Positions 1-5,184 of a stretch of 5,517 nt of DNA are shown one piece after another (position 1 is the stretch's first letter; the number at the start of each line of letters is the position of its first letter). The position numbers and the translations under genes were made by a program. This DNA comes from Aquificaceae bacterium (GTDB taxonomy: Bacteria; Aquificota; Aquificia; Aquificales; Aquificaceae), in the NCBI GenBank assembly GCA_015490215.1, contig WFYH01000093.1, positions 1 to 5,517 of the forward strand. The letters are read 5' to 3'. The notes under the pieces were generated by a model, which saw only the letters and a program-made list of their open reading frames with translations, was not told the DNA's origin and did not search any database.

Positions 1-897
1 CGTTTCGTAAGGCAGACCGTTGTAGCGCACGGTCTTTGCCCAGCTGTAAGCTTTACCGTTGCCCGATGTAAAGGTGTAGTCTTCCAACTCTTTAACCTTC
101 TTCGGATCAAACTTGCACAGCTTTTTGGAGTAGGTCCCCCCTATGAAGCAAGGTTCTATCTTGCCACCCGCCACAAAGCGCCCGTAGCTTTTTCCTTCCT
201 TATCAAGCCCCATATCGCTACACACTTCCAAAAACTTTCCGAGGTCACCCGAGATGTTTGACGGGAGCCTTCGGGAGGATACGTATTCCTCGGGATCCAT
301 CCCGAGCAGGGTTTCCTTGAAAAAGTCAAGTATCTCCCTCAAAAGAGCCACGGCTTTACCTACTTCGTAGTTGGTGGGGTCGCAGGCTACACCTCCGGGG
401 AGGGCATAAGAAGTGTGGGGCCACTGCCCTCCGAAGAGGGCTATAACTTTGACTGCCTTGTTACTTATCTCAAGACCTTTTCTCCAGTTTTTGCCCTTAA
501 GAGGTTCAAAGTCCTCCATGAGAGACCTATCAAGCTTTATCAGATCTGGCATCAGATAGAGGTAGAACCACCTTATGTGGTTTTGGATCATCTCAGCAAA
601 GAGGGTAACCTTACGGAGTGTATCCGCTTTTCGGCTTATGGAAAGCTCAAGGGAGTTGTTTTTGTAAAGGTCTTCTATGGCTTTTACCGCAGCCATAAGG
701 TGTGCATGGTTGCATATACCGCATATCCTCGGGGTTATAACAAGAGCATCAAGAACGGGTCTTCCCTCCAGTACCTTCTCAAAGCCCCGAAAGTAGGGAA
801 CGGTTACAAAAGCATCCTTTATCTTCCCGTCCTTCCAGATGAGTTTTAACCTGACCTCTCCCTCAAGCCTTGTGAGGAGTTTTTCGGTTACCTTCAT
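1..897 (-). CDS. hupL: [NiFe] hydrogenase large subunit, 3' end beyond the window
   Basis: This is the catalytic subunit that carries the Ni-Fe site and splits H2, passing electrons to the small subunit encoded just upstream. I translated 299 codons without a stop; the gene runs off the window at base 1. The N-terminus has TRLEGE (residues 9-14), matching the conserved RxEG motif. The L1 nickel-binding motif RICGICNHAH lies at 57-66, with Cys59 and Cys62 as ligands. Further family motifs are PYFRGFEKVLEGRP (34-47), IQNHIRWFY (104-112) and FGGQWPHTSYALPGGV (155-170). The C-terminal L2 motif (DPCxxCxxH), which would hold the other two Ni ligands, lies outside. The ATG at 897 is preferred because it precedes the RxEG motif by only a few residues and has AAGGA at 909-913, 11 bases upstream. 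It overlaps the small-subunit gene by 35 bases. The pairing with a signal-less small subunit points to a cytosolic group 2 type uptake enzyme. Family certain, subgroup inferred. Confidence 0.95.
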   Translation of the reverse strand, partial: MKVTEKLLTRLEGEVRLKLIWKDGKIKDAFVTVPYFRGFEKVLEGRPVLDALVITPRICGICNHAHLMAAVKAIEDLYKNNSLELSISRKADTLRKVTLFAEMIQNHIRWFYLYLMPDLIKLDRSLMEDFEPLKGKNWRKGLEISNKAVKVIALFGGQWPHTSYALPGGVACDPTNYEVGKAVALLREILDFFKETLLGMDPEEYVSSRRLPSNISGDLGKFLEVCSDMGLDKEGKSYGRFVAGGKIEPCFIGGTYSKKLCKFDPKKVKELEDYTFTSGNGKAYSWAKTVRYNGLPYET

Positions 898-1777
898 CAA
901 TGAGCTTTTCCTTGAGTCTCTGAGGTGCAAAGGTCTTTGCTATACCCGAAAGAAGTATGTATCCCCTTTTGGAAACACCGAGGGGAAGCTCCTCGGGCAG
1001 ACCCATAACGTGAAAGGTCTTAAAGAGGTTTACTCGGGGAAAGTCATACTCGGTACATCCGAAGCAGGGCAACCCTGCTCTTGTCTTTGAGCTCACACCG
1101 TTCCAGAGTATACGGTTACAAGAAGAGTGGGTCATAGGTCCCCTGCACCCGAGGTAGTAAAAGAGGCATCCTTCCTTTGTTCCGAATTCCTTTGCTTCTA
1201 CTTTCCACTCAAAGTATTCGTTCCTTATGCATCCGTGGTGGGTCAGGTAAGCGTAAAGCTCCTTGGGTCTGCCCCACTCATCAAGGGGTATCTCCCCGCC
1301 CCGCAGTATAGTGTCAAGGACGTATGCCAGCCAAGAGGGGTGAACGGGACAGCCCGAAAGGTTTATAACGGGTTTGCCAAAGTCCTCTCCCAAGGCTCCG
1401 CCCTTCACTTTGAACCTGTAAAGCAGACCGCTGATGTCCTCCCTAAAGAGAGCAGGGATGTTCCCGTAGACCGCACAGCTTCCCAAGGCGATTACGAACT
1501 CAGCCCTTTGGGCTAACTCCCTTACCGTTTCTTTGAGAGTCATCTCCTTATAAAGAACGTCGTCGGAGACAGCCCCCTCAAAGATGAATACATCTAGCTT
1601 CTCTCTATCGCTCAGGAGACTATCCAGAACCTCTTCTACATCCCTGTTGTAGGTCAAGGCGGGATGAAAAAGTAGGTTAAAGCCTTCAAGGACCTTATGG
1701 ACGGGCGGATCTTCGGAACACAGGAAGGATTGGGTGTTTCCGTTGCAGGTTAGACCCTGTAACCACAAAAGGTTCAC
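863..1777 (-). CDS. hupS: [NiFe] hydrogenase small subunit, cytosolic group 2-like
   Basis: This 304-residue protein is the electron-transfer subunit, carrying Fe-S clusters that take electrons from the Ni-Fe site. It starts directly at the core motif WLQGLTCNGN (5-14), with no twin-arginine signal peptide and no C-terminal membrane anchor, so it should stay in the cytoplasm, as in group 2 enzymes. Proximal-cluster ligands by family pattern are Cys11, Cys101 (GSCAVYG) and Cys143 (SGCPVHP). The expected second Cys of CxxC is Asn14, and Cys20 is nearby. Distal-cluster ligands are His180, Cys183, Cys204 and Cys211. Medial ligands are Cys220, Cys238 and Cys241, with Ser230 where a fourth Cys would be needed, so a [3Fe-4S] medial cluster is inferred. 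The start is GTG at 1777; an in-frame TAA lies a few codons upstream, so no longer form is possible. Its Shine-Dalgarno is poor (GAGGG 14 bases away), suggesting coupling to the VWA gene that ends 17 bases upstream. The Asn substitution also occurs, as I recall, in cyanobacterial HupS. Confidence 0.95.
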   Translation of the reverse strand: MNLLWLQGLTCNGNTQSFLCSEDPPVHKVLEGFNLLFHPALTYNRDVEEVLDSLLSDREKLDVFIFEGAVSDDVLYKEMTLKETVRELAQRAEFVIALGSCAVYGNIPALFREDISGLLYRFKVKGGALGEDFGKPVINLSGCPVHPSWLAYVLDTILRGGEIPLDEWGRPKELYAYLTHHGCIRNEYFEWKVEAKEFGTKEGCLFYYLGCRGPMTHSSCNRILWNGVSSKTRAGLPCFGCTEYDFPRVNLFKTFHVMGLPEELPLGVSKRGYILLSGIAKTFAPQRLKEKLIDEGNRKTPHKA

Positions 1778-1794
1778 AGGAAAAAGTTAAGCCC

Positions 1795-3669
1795 TCAGCT
1801 CAGGGAAATCAACCTTCTGAGCTGGTTTTCCACTATAAAGGAAAAGGCGGAAGGGAGTTTGGAAATGTCATCAACGCTTATGCCCGTTCTGTCAAAGAAC
1901 TCCTTGACCATGGGGGTTGCAGGTCCGACACCTATGCCCACCACAGGCATCTTCTGTTTAACCTGAAGGACGAAGCTCTTTAGGTTTTCCCCCTTAAGTC
2001 CACGGGTGGGTTCCCCGTCGGTAAAGACTATCATTATTCCCTTTCTGCCGGTTTTCTTTGTAAAGATCTCAAGGCTTTCAAGACCCACACCGAGGGCTTT
2101 TCCCAAATCCGTTCCTCCTCCCACCTCGGAGAGGAGTTCAAGGATGCGGGCTTTTACGGTTCTGTAGTCTTCGGGAAAGTCCTTAAGCTCGTATACGTTG
2201 TCGTTAAAGACCTTTATGGAAAAGGGCATCCCAAGTTTCTCAAGAACCTCCGAGACAAGCAGAAGGGATCTGACGGCGTTTAGGATCTTTTCCTCCTTCT
2301 TCATAGAGGCAGATACATCTATAAGCAGTTCAAAGGCGAGTTCCTTGCGCTCCGGCACCTCCCTTCTGGCGAAGATGCGCCCCCTCTTTATGGGAACCTC
2401 GGTGGGAATCCTTTTAAAGTTCAGACGCTTTCCGTATAGGTGCCCTCCGCTGAAGAGTTCCTCCTCTTGGGGTAGGAGGTTGTCAAACTTCCTCTTAAAG
2501 TGCTCTACATACGGCAGTATGCTCCTCATCAGGGTTCTGTATTTCTTAAACTCTTCCTCCGTAAGTCCGTGCTCTTTCCTATACTTCCTATCAAGTTCGG
2601 AAAGCTCTTCCTCCTGAAGCTCCTTCTTTCTTAAAGAGGATGAAGCCTGACTTTGTTCCTCCCAACCTTTAAACAGGAAGACCAGAAAGCCCCTGTGCTC
2701 TATGTCCACCTCAAGTGTCTTGGGCAAAAAGTGCCTCGCAAAGGCGATGTCCCTTTCAATCATATCTAAGTAGCTCATCTGCTTTATGTAGTCCTTCATC
2801 CAGTCCTGAAGCTTTGAGATGGCTTTGAGGATCTCCTTTCTGTCGGTGGGCGGGATGTGGATGGCGCTGGAGTCTTTGAACTCAACTATGAGGTTTTGAA
2901 GATTTTCGGGGAGCTTTTTCAAAACGTCGGTCATTATCCTGCCCCTGTGGGCATCCTCCCGCCTTTTGCCCCGTGCTTCGTCTATGAGAAGGTCCACATA
3001 GTTAAGGTCCCTTGCTTCCTCAACGAGGACCCTGAACTTGGTCCAGAGGTCTTCCATAAGGATGTCGTAGGAGGTTTGGGGGTCCCTCTCACGGATATAC
3101 TCGTGCAGGTTCTTTTCCAAGGCATCTGCAAACTTCTTTATCTCCTGAGGGAAGGGAACTTCCTCCCCGATCCATTTATATACGAAGGCTAAAGCCAACC
3201 TATGGTGGGGGTAGGGTGCCTCCACCTCTTTCAATACCTCTTTGAGCCGTGCCTTCAGGCTCAGTAGGGAGGAGGGGTTTTCCTCTATTATCCTCTGGTC
3301 CGCCTTAAGGGTTTCAAGGACGGACATGAGGACTACGAAGCTGGTCGGAGGGAAACCAGCCCTGAATACCTCCCTCTGTCCGAAGCGCCAGTGGGGGAAG
3401 TGGGTATTGAGCAGGTAGCTTATCTCGTGTCTTACCGCATTTACCGTGTAGTCGTCAGTTCTTCTTAAAAAGTCAACTACGCTGAAGACGACCCCTTTGG
3501 GTCTCTTAACACCCGGAGGGATGTCGTCAACCTCTCCCCGTGCCCACATCTCAAGGGCGGGCAGGAACTTGGGATCCCAACCCGCCCCCCAGCCTTCGTA
3601 AGAGGGCTGAACTTCAAGGTCAAACTCTTCCTCAAGAAGGCTCGCTATGACCTTCCATCTTTCCTTCAT
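1795..3669 (-). CDS. VWA-domain protein of the CoxE/NorD/CbbO/ViaA kind
   Basis: This is a 624-residue soluble protein with a C-terminal von Willebrand A domain (about 444-624). The complete metal-ion-dependent adhesion site is visible: DVSAS (Asp451, Ser453, Ser455), Thr520 in GGGTDL, and Asp551 in FTDGEP. The first 400 residues are mostly charged and probably helical, with a likely coiled-coil stretch around 345-400 rich in Glu and Lys. No signal peptide or membrane segment is seen. In the known families with this layout, the VWA protein works with a MoxR-type AAA+ ATPase that remodels or activates a metalloenzyme (NorQ/NorD for nitric oxide reductase, CbbQ/CbbO for Rubisco, RavA/ViaA with respiratory Fe-S complexes). 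No such ATPase is in this window. The ATG at 3669 overlaps the upstream stop in an ATGA and lacks a Shine-Dalgarno, so translation is probably coupled. Location just before the hydrogenase genes suggests a role in its maturation or activation; that is inference. The exact family is not assigned. Confidence 0.9.
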   Translation of the reverse strand: MKERWKVIASLLEEEFDLEVQPSYEGWGAGWDPKFLPALEMWARGEVDDIPPGVKRPKGVVFSVVDFLRRTDDYTVNAVRHEISYLLNTHFPHWRFGQREVFRAGFPPTSFVVLMSVLETLKADQRIIEENPSSLLSLKARLKEVLKEVEAPYPHHRLALAFVYKWIGEEVPFPQEIKKFADALEKNLHEYIRERDPQTSYDILMEDLWTKFRVLVEEARDLNYVDLLIDEARGKRREDAHRGRIMTDVLKKLPENLQNLIVEFKDSSAIHIPPTDRKEILKAISKLQDWMKDYIKQMSYLDMIERDIAFARHFLPKTLEVDIEHRGFLVFLFKGWEEQSQASSSLRKKELQEEELSELDRKYRKEHGLTEEEFKKYRTLMRSILPYVEHFKRKFDNLLPQEEELFSGGHLYGKRLNFKRIPTEVPIKRGRIFARREVPERKELAFELLIDVSASMKKEEKILNAVRSLLLVSEVLEKLGMPFSIKVFNDNVYELKDFPEDYRTVKARILELLSEVGGGTDLGKALGVGLESLEIFTKKTGRKGIMIVFTDGEPTRGLKGENLKSFVLQVKQKMPVVGIGVGPATPMVKEFFDRTGISVDDISKLPSAFSFIVENQLRRLISLS

Positions 3670-3881
3670 ACATATATGGGTTCGGTGATTTCGCTTATTC
3701 CCGTTTCAAGTCTCATTAGTATATGCTTTCCCCGTATGGAATTGGAAGGGATCTCAACCGTTTCCCCGCTCTCCTTGACGATCCTGATGTGACCGTTTTC
3801 CACGATCACATCCTTAACAGGCTTGCCGGTAGCAGAGTCATAAATGAGCTTTTCCTTTATGAGATCCGCAGTTACCTTCAT
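3666..3881 (-). CDS. Unrecognised 71-residue protein, first gene of the hydrogenase block
   Basis: I do not recognise this protein. It begins MKVTADLIKEKLIYD and ends TEPIYV. It has no Cys, no signal peptide and no membrane segment. After a short possible helix (4-12) the sequence alternates hydrophobic and charged residues with turns (NGH at 29-31, ESGE at 37-40), suggesting a small beta-rich fold. The start is placed at the ATG at 3881 because a strong AAGGAGGT lies 8 bases before it. A longer reading from TTG at 3944 would run through that ribosome binding site and the promoter-like region, and is rejected. Its TGA overlaps the ATG of the VWA gene (ATGA), so the two are very likely translated together. 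By position it could be a partner or regulator of the VWA protein or the hydrogenase. Its reality as a gene is supported by the ribosome binding site and the coupled overlap rather than by homology. Confidence 0.8.
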   Translation of the reverse strand: MKVTADLIKEKLIYDSATGKPVKDVIVENGHIRIVKESGETVEIPSNSIRGKHILMRLETGISEITEPIYV

Positions 3882-3888
3882 GGCTCCT

Positions 3889-3896
3889 ACCTCCTT
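3889..3896 (-). promoter_or_regulatory. Strong ribosome binding site that decides the 71-aa start
   Basis: On the minus strand this reads AAGGAGGT, a near-perfect Shine-Dalgarno sequence, with 8 bases between it and the ATG at 3881. It is the strongest such site in the window and marks the start of the second gene block. The VWA gene has none of its own and the small-subunit gene only a poor one, so this site may set ribosome entry for several cistrons. Confidence 0.85.
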
Positions 3897-3913
3897 TTGA
3901 TTTTTTCTACTTT

Positions 3914-3944
3914 TTGTATTTAGTCCCCTCCCGCACAAATACAA
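3914..3944. repeat. Perfect 8-bp inverted repeat in the intergenic control region
   Basis: The arms are TTGTATTT (3914-3921) and AAATACAA (3937-3944), exact reverse complements separated by 15 bp. The arm centres are 23 bp apart, about two turns of the helix, which would suit a dimeric DNA-binding protein. The spacer is GC-rich on an otherwise AT-rich background. No T-run follows on either strand, so it does not look like an intrinsic terminator. It lies in the only substantial intergenic gap, before the 71-aa/VWA/hydrogenase genes. An operator role is inference; a chance match is possible in AT-rich DNA. Confidence 0.5.
3917..3944 (-). promoter_or_regulatory. Possible sigma-70 promoter for the hydrogenase block
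   Basis: Reading the minus strand, TTGTAT (3939-3944) could be a -35 box and TAAATA (3917-3922) a -10 box, with a 16-bp spacer. Both are imperfect matches (TTGTAT has TTG, TAAATA agrees at three of six positions). Transcription would start near 3910 and leave a leader of roughly 30 bases carrying the strong Shine-Dalgarno. The two boxes fall on the arms of the inverted repeat, so a protein bound there would block or alter RNA polymerase. Weak evidence; the position is the main support. Confidence 0.3.
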
Positions 3945-3972
3945 CCTGTTTTCGTCATATAATCCAGATCAT

Positions 3973-4872
3973 TTACAAAATTTTCTCAATTATGAGACCG
4001 TGTTTAACCCCCCAATCACCCACTATAAGCTCATCCTTTCCGAACAGCTCAAGTATCTTTATAAACATCGCTACGCCTGCCAAGATGACCTCAGCCCTCC
4101 TGTCCTCCACCTGAGGAAACTTTCTGCTCCTTTCCCTTGCGGGCATACGCCTGAGCGTTTCAAACCACCTTTCAAGGGCTTCCTTGCTCAATCTTGATCC
4201 GTGTATTTTTTGCGGGTCATAAGGGTATACCTTCTGTTCAAGGGCGCTCAGGGTGGTTATGGTTCCCCCGAGACCTACAAGGGTATCCACCTCCTTGACT
4301 TTTTCCTTTATTACCTCTTCCAAGAAGGAAAAAAGCTCTTCCACTTCCTCCTGCGTAGGCGGGTCGTGTTTTAGGAACCTTTCGGTCAGGTTAACTATTC
4401 CTATGGGTAGGGATATTATTTCTTTGGGAGTAGTATCCTCCCCGTAGGCAAATTCGGTAGAACCTCCTCCCTGATCCACCACCACGAAGAAACCCTTAGG
4501 TCTGAGGGAAAAGGCGCTGGCTAAGAAGGCGAGGCGCCCTTCCTCTTGAGGGGTGATTATCCTTACCTCTATACCTACCTCTTTTTTGACCCTTTCCAAA
4601 AACTCGGAGGAGTTTTTTGCCCTGCGCAGGGCTTCGGTTGCGACCGCTACTATCTCCTGCGCTCCGAGGCTAAGAGAGATATCCCTGAACCTTTTGAGGA
4701 CTTCTAGGGTTTCCCGAACCCGATCCTCCCGCAGGAGGCCCGTCTCCTTTACCCCGCTTCCCAAGGAGGTTATGGCTCCTTCCTCTTTTACTATCTTGAT
4801 ATCCCTACCTTCAATATCCGCCACAGTGAGCCTTACCGAATAGGAGCCTATATCAACGGTTGCAATCCGCAC
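3973..4872 (-). CDS. ppx: Ppx/GppA family phosphatase (exopolyphosphatase or pppGpp phosphohydrolase)
   Basis: This 299-residue cytoplasmic enzyme belongs to the ASKHA fold family that removes terminal phosphate from polyphosphate or from pppGpp. Visible motifs are the first phosphate loop DIGSYSVRL (7-15, with Tyr11 where many members have Asn), VATEALRRAKN (77-87), PQEEGR (108-113) with the likely catalytic Glu, the second phosphate loop VDQGGGSTE (132-140), VGLGGTITTL (199-208) and GDWGVKHG (285-292). The length is that of the short two-domain type and lacks the C-terminal HD-like domains of the roughly 500-residue E. coli enzymes. As I remember it, the Aquifex aeolicus enzyme of known structure has the same Tyr and nearly the same motifs. 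The start is GTG at 4872, which gives the usual short N-terminus before the first loop. The upstream gene ends 5 bases away and its last codons hold the Shine-Dalgarno. Which substrate dominates cannot be read from sequence. Confidence 0.95.
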   Translation of the reverse strand: MRIATVDIGSYSVRLTVADIEGRDIKIVKEEGAITSLGSGVKETGLLREDRVRETLEVLKRFRDISLSLGAQEIVAVATEALRRAKNSSEFLERVKKEVGIEVRIITPQEEGRLAFLASAFSLRPKGFFVVVDQGGGSTEFAYGEDTTPKEIISLPIGIVNLTERFLKHDPPTQEEVEELFSFLEEVIKEKVKEVDTLVGLGGTITTLSALEQKVYPYDPQKIHGSRLSKEALERWFETLRRMPARERSRKFPQVEDRRAEVILAGVAMFIKILELFGKDELIVGDWGVKHGLIIEKIL

Positions 4873-4889
4873 GGAGGTCAGCCCCCTCC
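4873..4889 (-). promoter_or_regulatory. Small hairpin over the ppx ribosome binding site
   Basis: On the minus strand the sequence is GGAGG, GGGCTGA, CCTCC, immediately followed by the GTG start of ppx. The two 5-base arms (4885-4889 and 4873-4877) pair perfectly around a 7-base loop that contains the TGA stop of the upstream 96-residue gene. The left arm is also the only good Shine-Dalgarno for ppx. A ribosome reaching the upstream stop would open the hairpin, so this looks like a translational coupling device. The pairing is seen directly; the function is inferred. Confidence 0.5.
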
Positions 4890-5168
4890 GTATTCGCTCT
4901 GCTCTATCTCCATTTCAAACTCTTGGATGTAGTGTTCTATTAGCTTTACAAGCTCGGAGATATCCTTCTTCAGGTAGTGTTCAAAAAGTTCTATCTTCCT
5001 CTCGTAAACGTGATCTTCCACAGAAAAGCGGATTAGCACGTAGGGAAGCCCTTGGTCATCTTCGGGGATGACCACCTCCACCTCCGTCTCGGTGCCTTCG
5101 TTCTTGGTTCGGAATATCTCCCTGAGTTCAACAACCTTCTGTCTGTAAGCCTTCCAATTTTGTTTCAT
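4878..5168 (-). CDS. Unrecognised 96-residue acidic protein between upp and ppx
   Basis: I do not recognise this protein. It opens with a probable helix (about 5-20, KAYRQKVVELREIFR), continues with two likely beta strands (EVEVVIP at 29-35 and YVLIRFSV at 43-50), and ends with a long acidic amphipathic helix (about 68-90) followed by Tyr and three Gly. It has no Cys, signal peptide or membrane segment. The ATG at 5168 has only a weak GGTG before it, and a TATAAT lies 10 bases upstream. The gene follows the upp stop by 11 bases and precedes ppx by 5, so it is probably co-transcribed with both. The terminal Gly codons supply the Shine-Dalgarno of ppx, which may explain that tail. The alternation of helix and strand, and its fit between two firm genes on the same strand, make it a credible coding gene of unknown role. 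Confidence 0.8.
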   Translation of the reverse strand: MKQNWKAYRQKVVELREIFRTKNEGTETEVEVVIPEDDQGLPYVLIRFSVEDHVYERKIELFEHYLKKDISELVKLIEHYIQEFEMEIEQSEYGGG

Positions 5169-5178
5169 AACACCAACT

Positions 5179-5184
5179 ATTATA
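5179..5184 (-). promoter_or_regulatory. Perfect TATAAT at the upp stop, possible internal promoter
   Basis: The minus strand reads TATAAT here, overlapping the last Leu codon and the TAA of upp. The best -35 candidate is GTGATC at 5203-5208 with an 18-bp spacer, matching three of six consensus bases. Transcription would begin around 5170-5172, leaving almost no leader before the ATG at 5168. It may equally be a by-product of the Leu codon and tandem stops (TTA TAA TAG). Confidence 0.3.

Noticed and set aside
415..849. Open frame of 144 codons on the plus strand
   Set aside because: It lies wholly antisense to the hydrogenase large subunit, whose motifs (RICGICNHAH and others) are unmistakable on the minus strand. 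It has no recognisable protein features.
887..897. Same 11 bases (ATGAAGGTAAC on the minus strand) at the starts of the large subunit and of the 71-residue gene (3871-3881)
   Set aside because: Similarity stops right after the fourth codon and the flanks differ, so it is probably chance from a common Met-Lys-Val-Thr opening rather than a repeat.
3882..3944. N-terminal extension of the 71-residue protein starting at TTG 3944
   Set aside because: The extension would be translated through the best Shine-Dalgarno in the window and the intergenic dyad, and it starts at a rare codon without its own ribosome site. The ATG at 3881 is far better.
3914..3944. Inverted repeat as an intrinsic terminator of ppx
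   Set aside because: The stem is AT-rich, the loop is 15 bases, and no T-run follows on the minus strand.
3958..3963. TATAAT on the plus strand in the intergenic gap
   Set aside because: There is no reasonable -35 box at 16-18 bp and no plausible gene on the plus strand for it to drive.
4878..4889. C-terminal Gly-Gly-Gly of the 96-residue protein as a sulfur-carrier or ubiquitin-like tail
   Set aside because: The length and strand order do not match ThiS/MoaD, and the Gly codons are explained by the GGAGG ribosome site of ppx.
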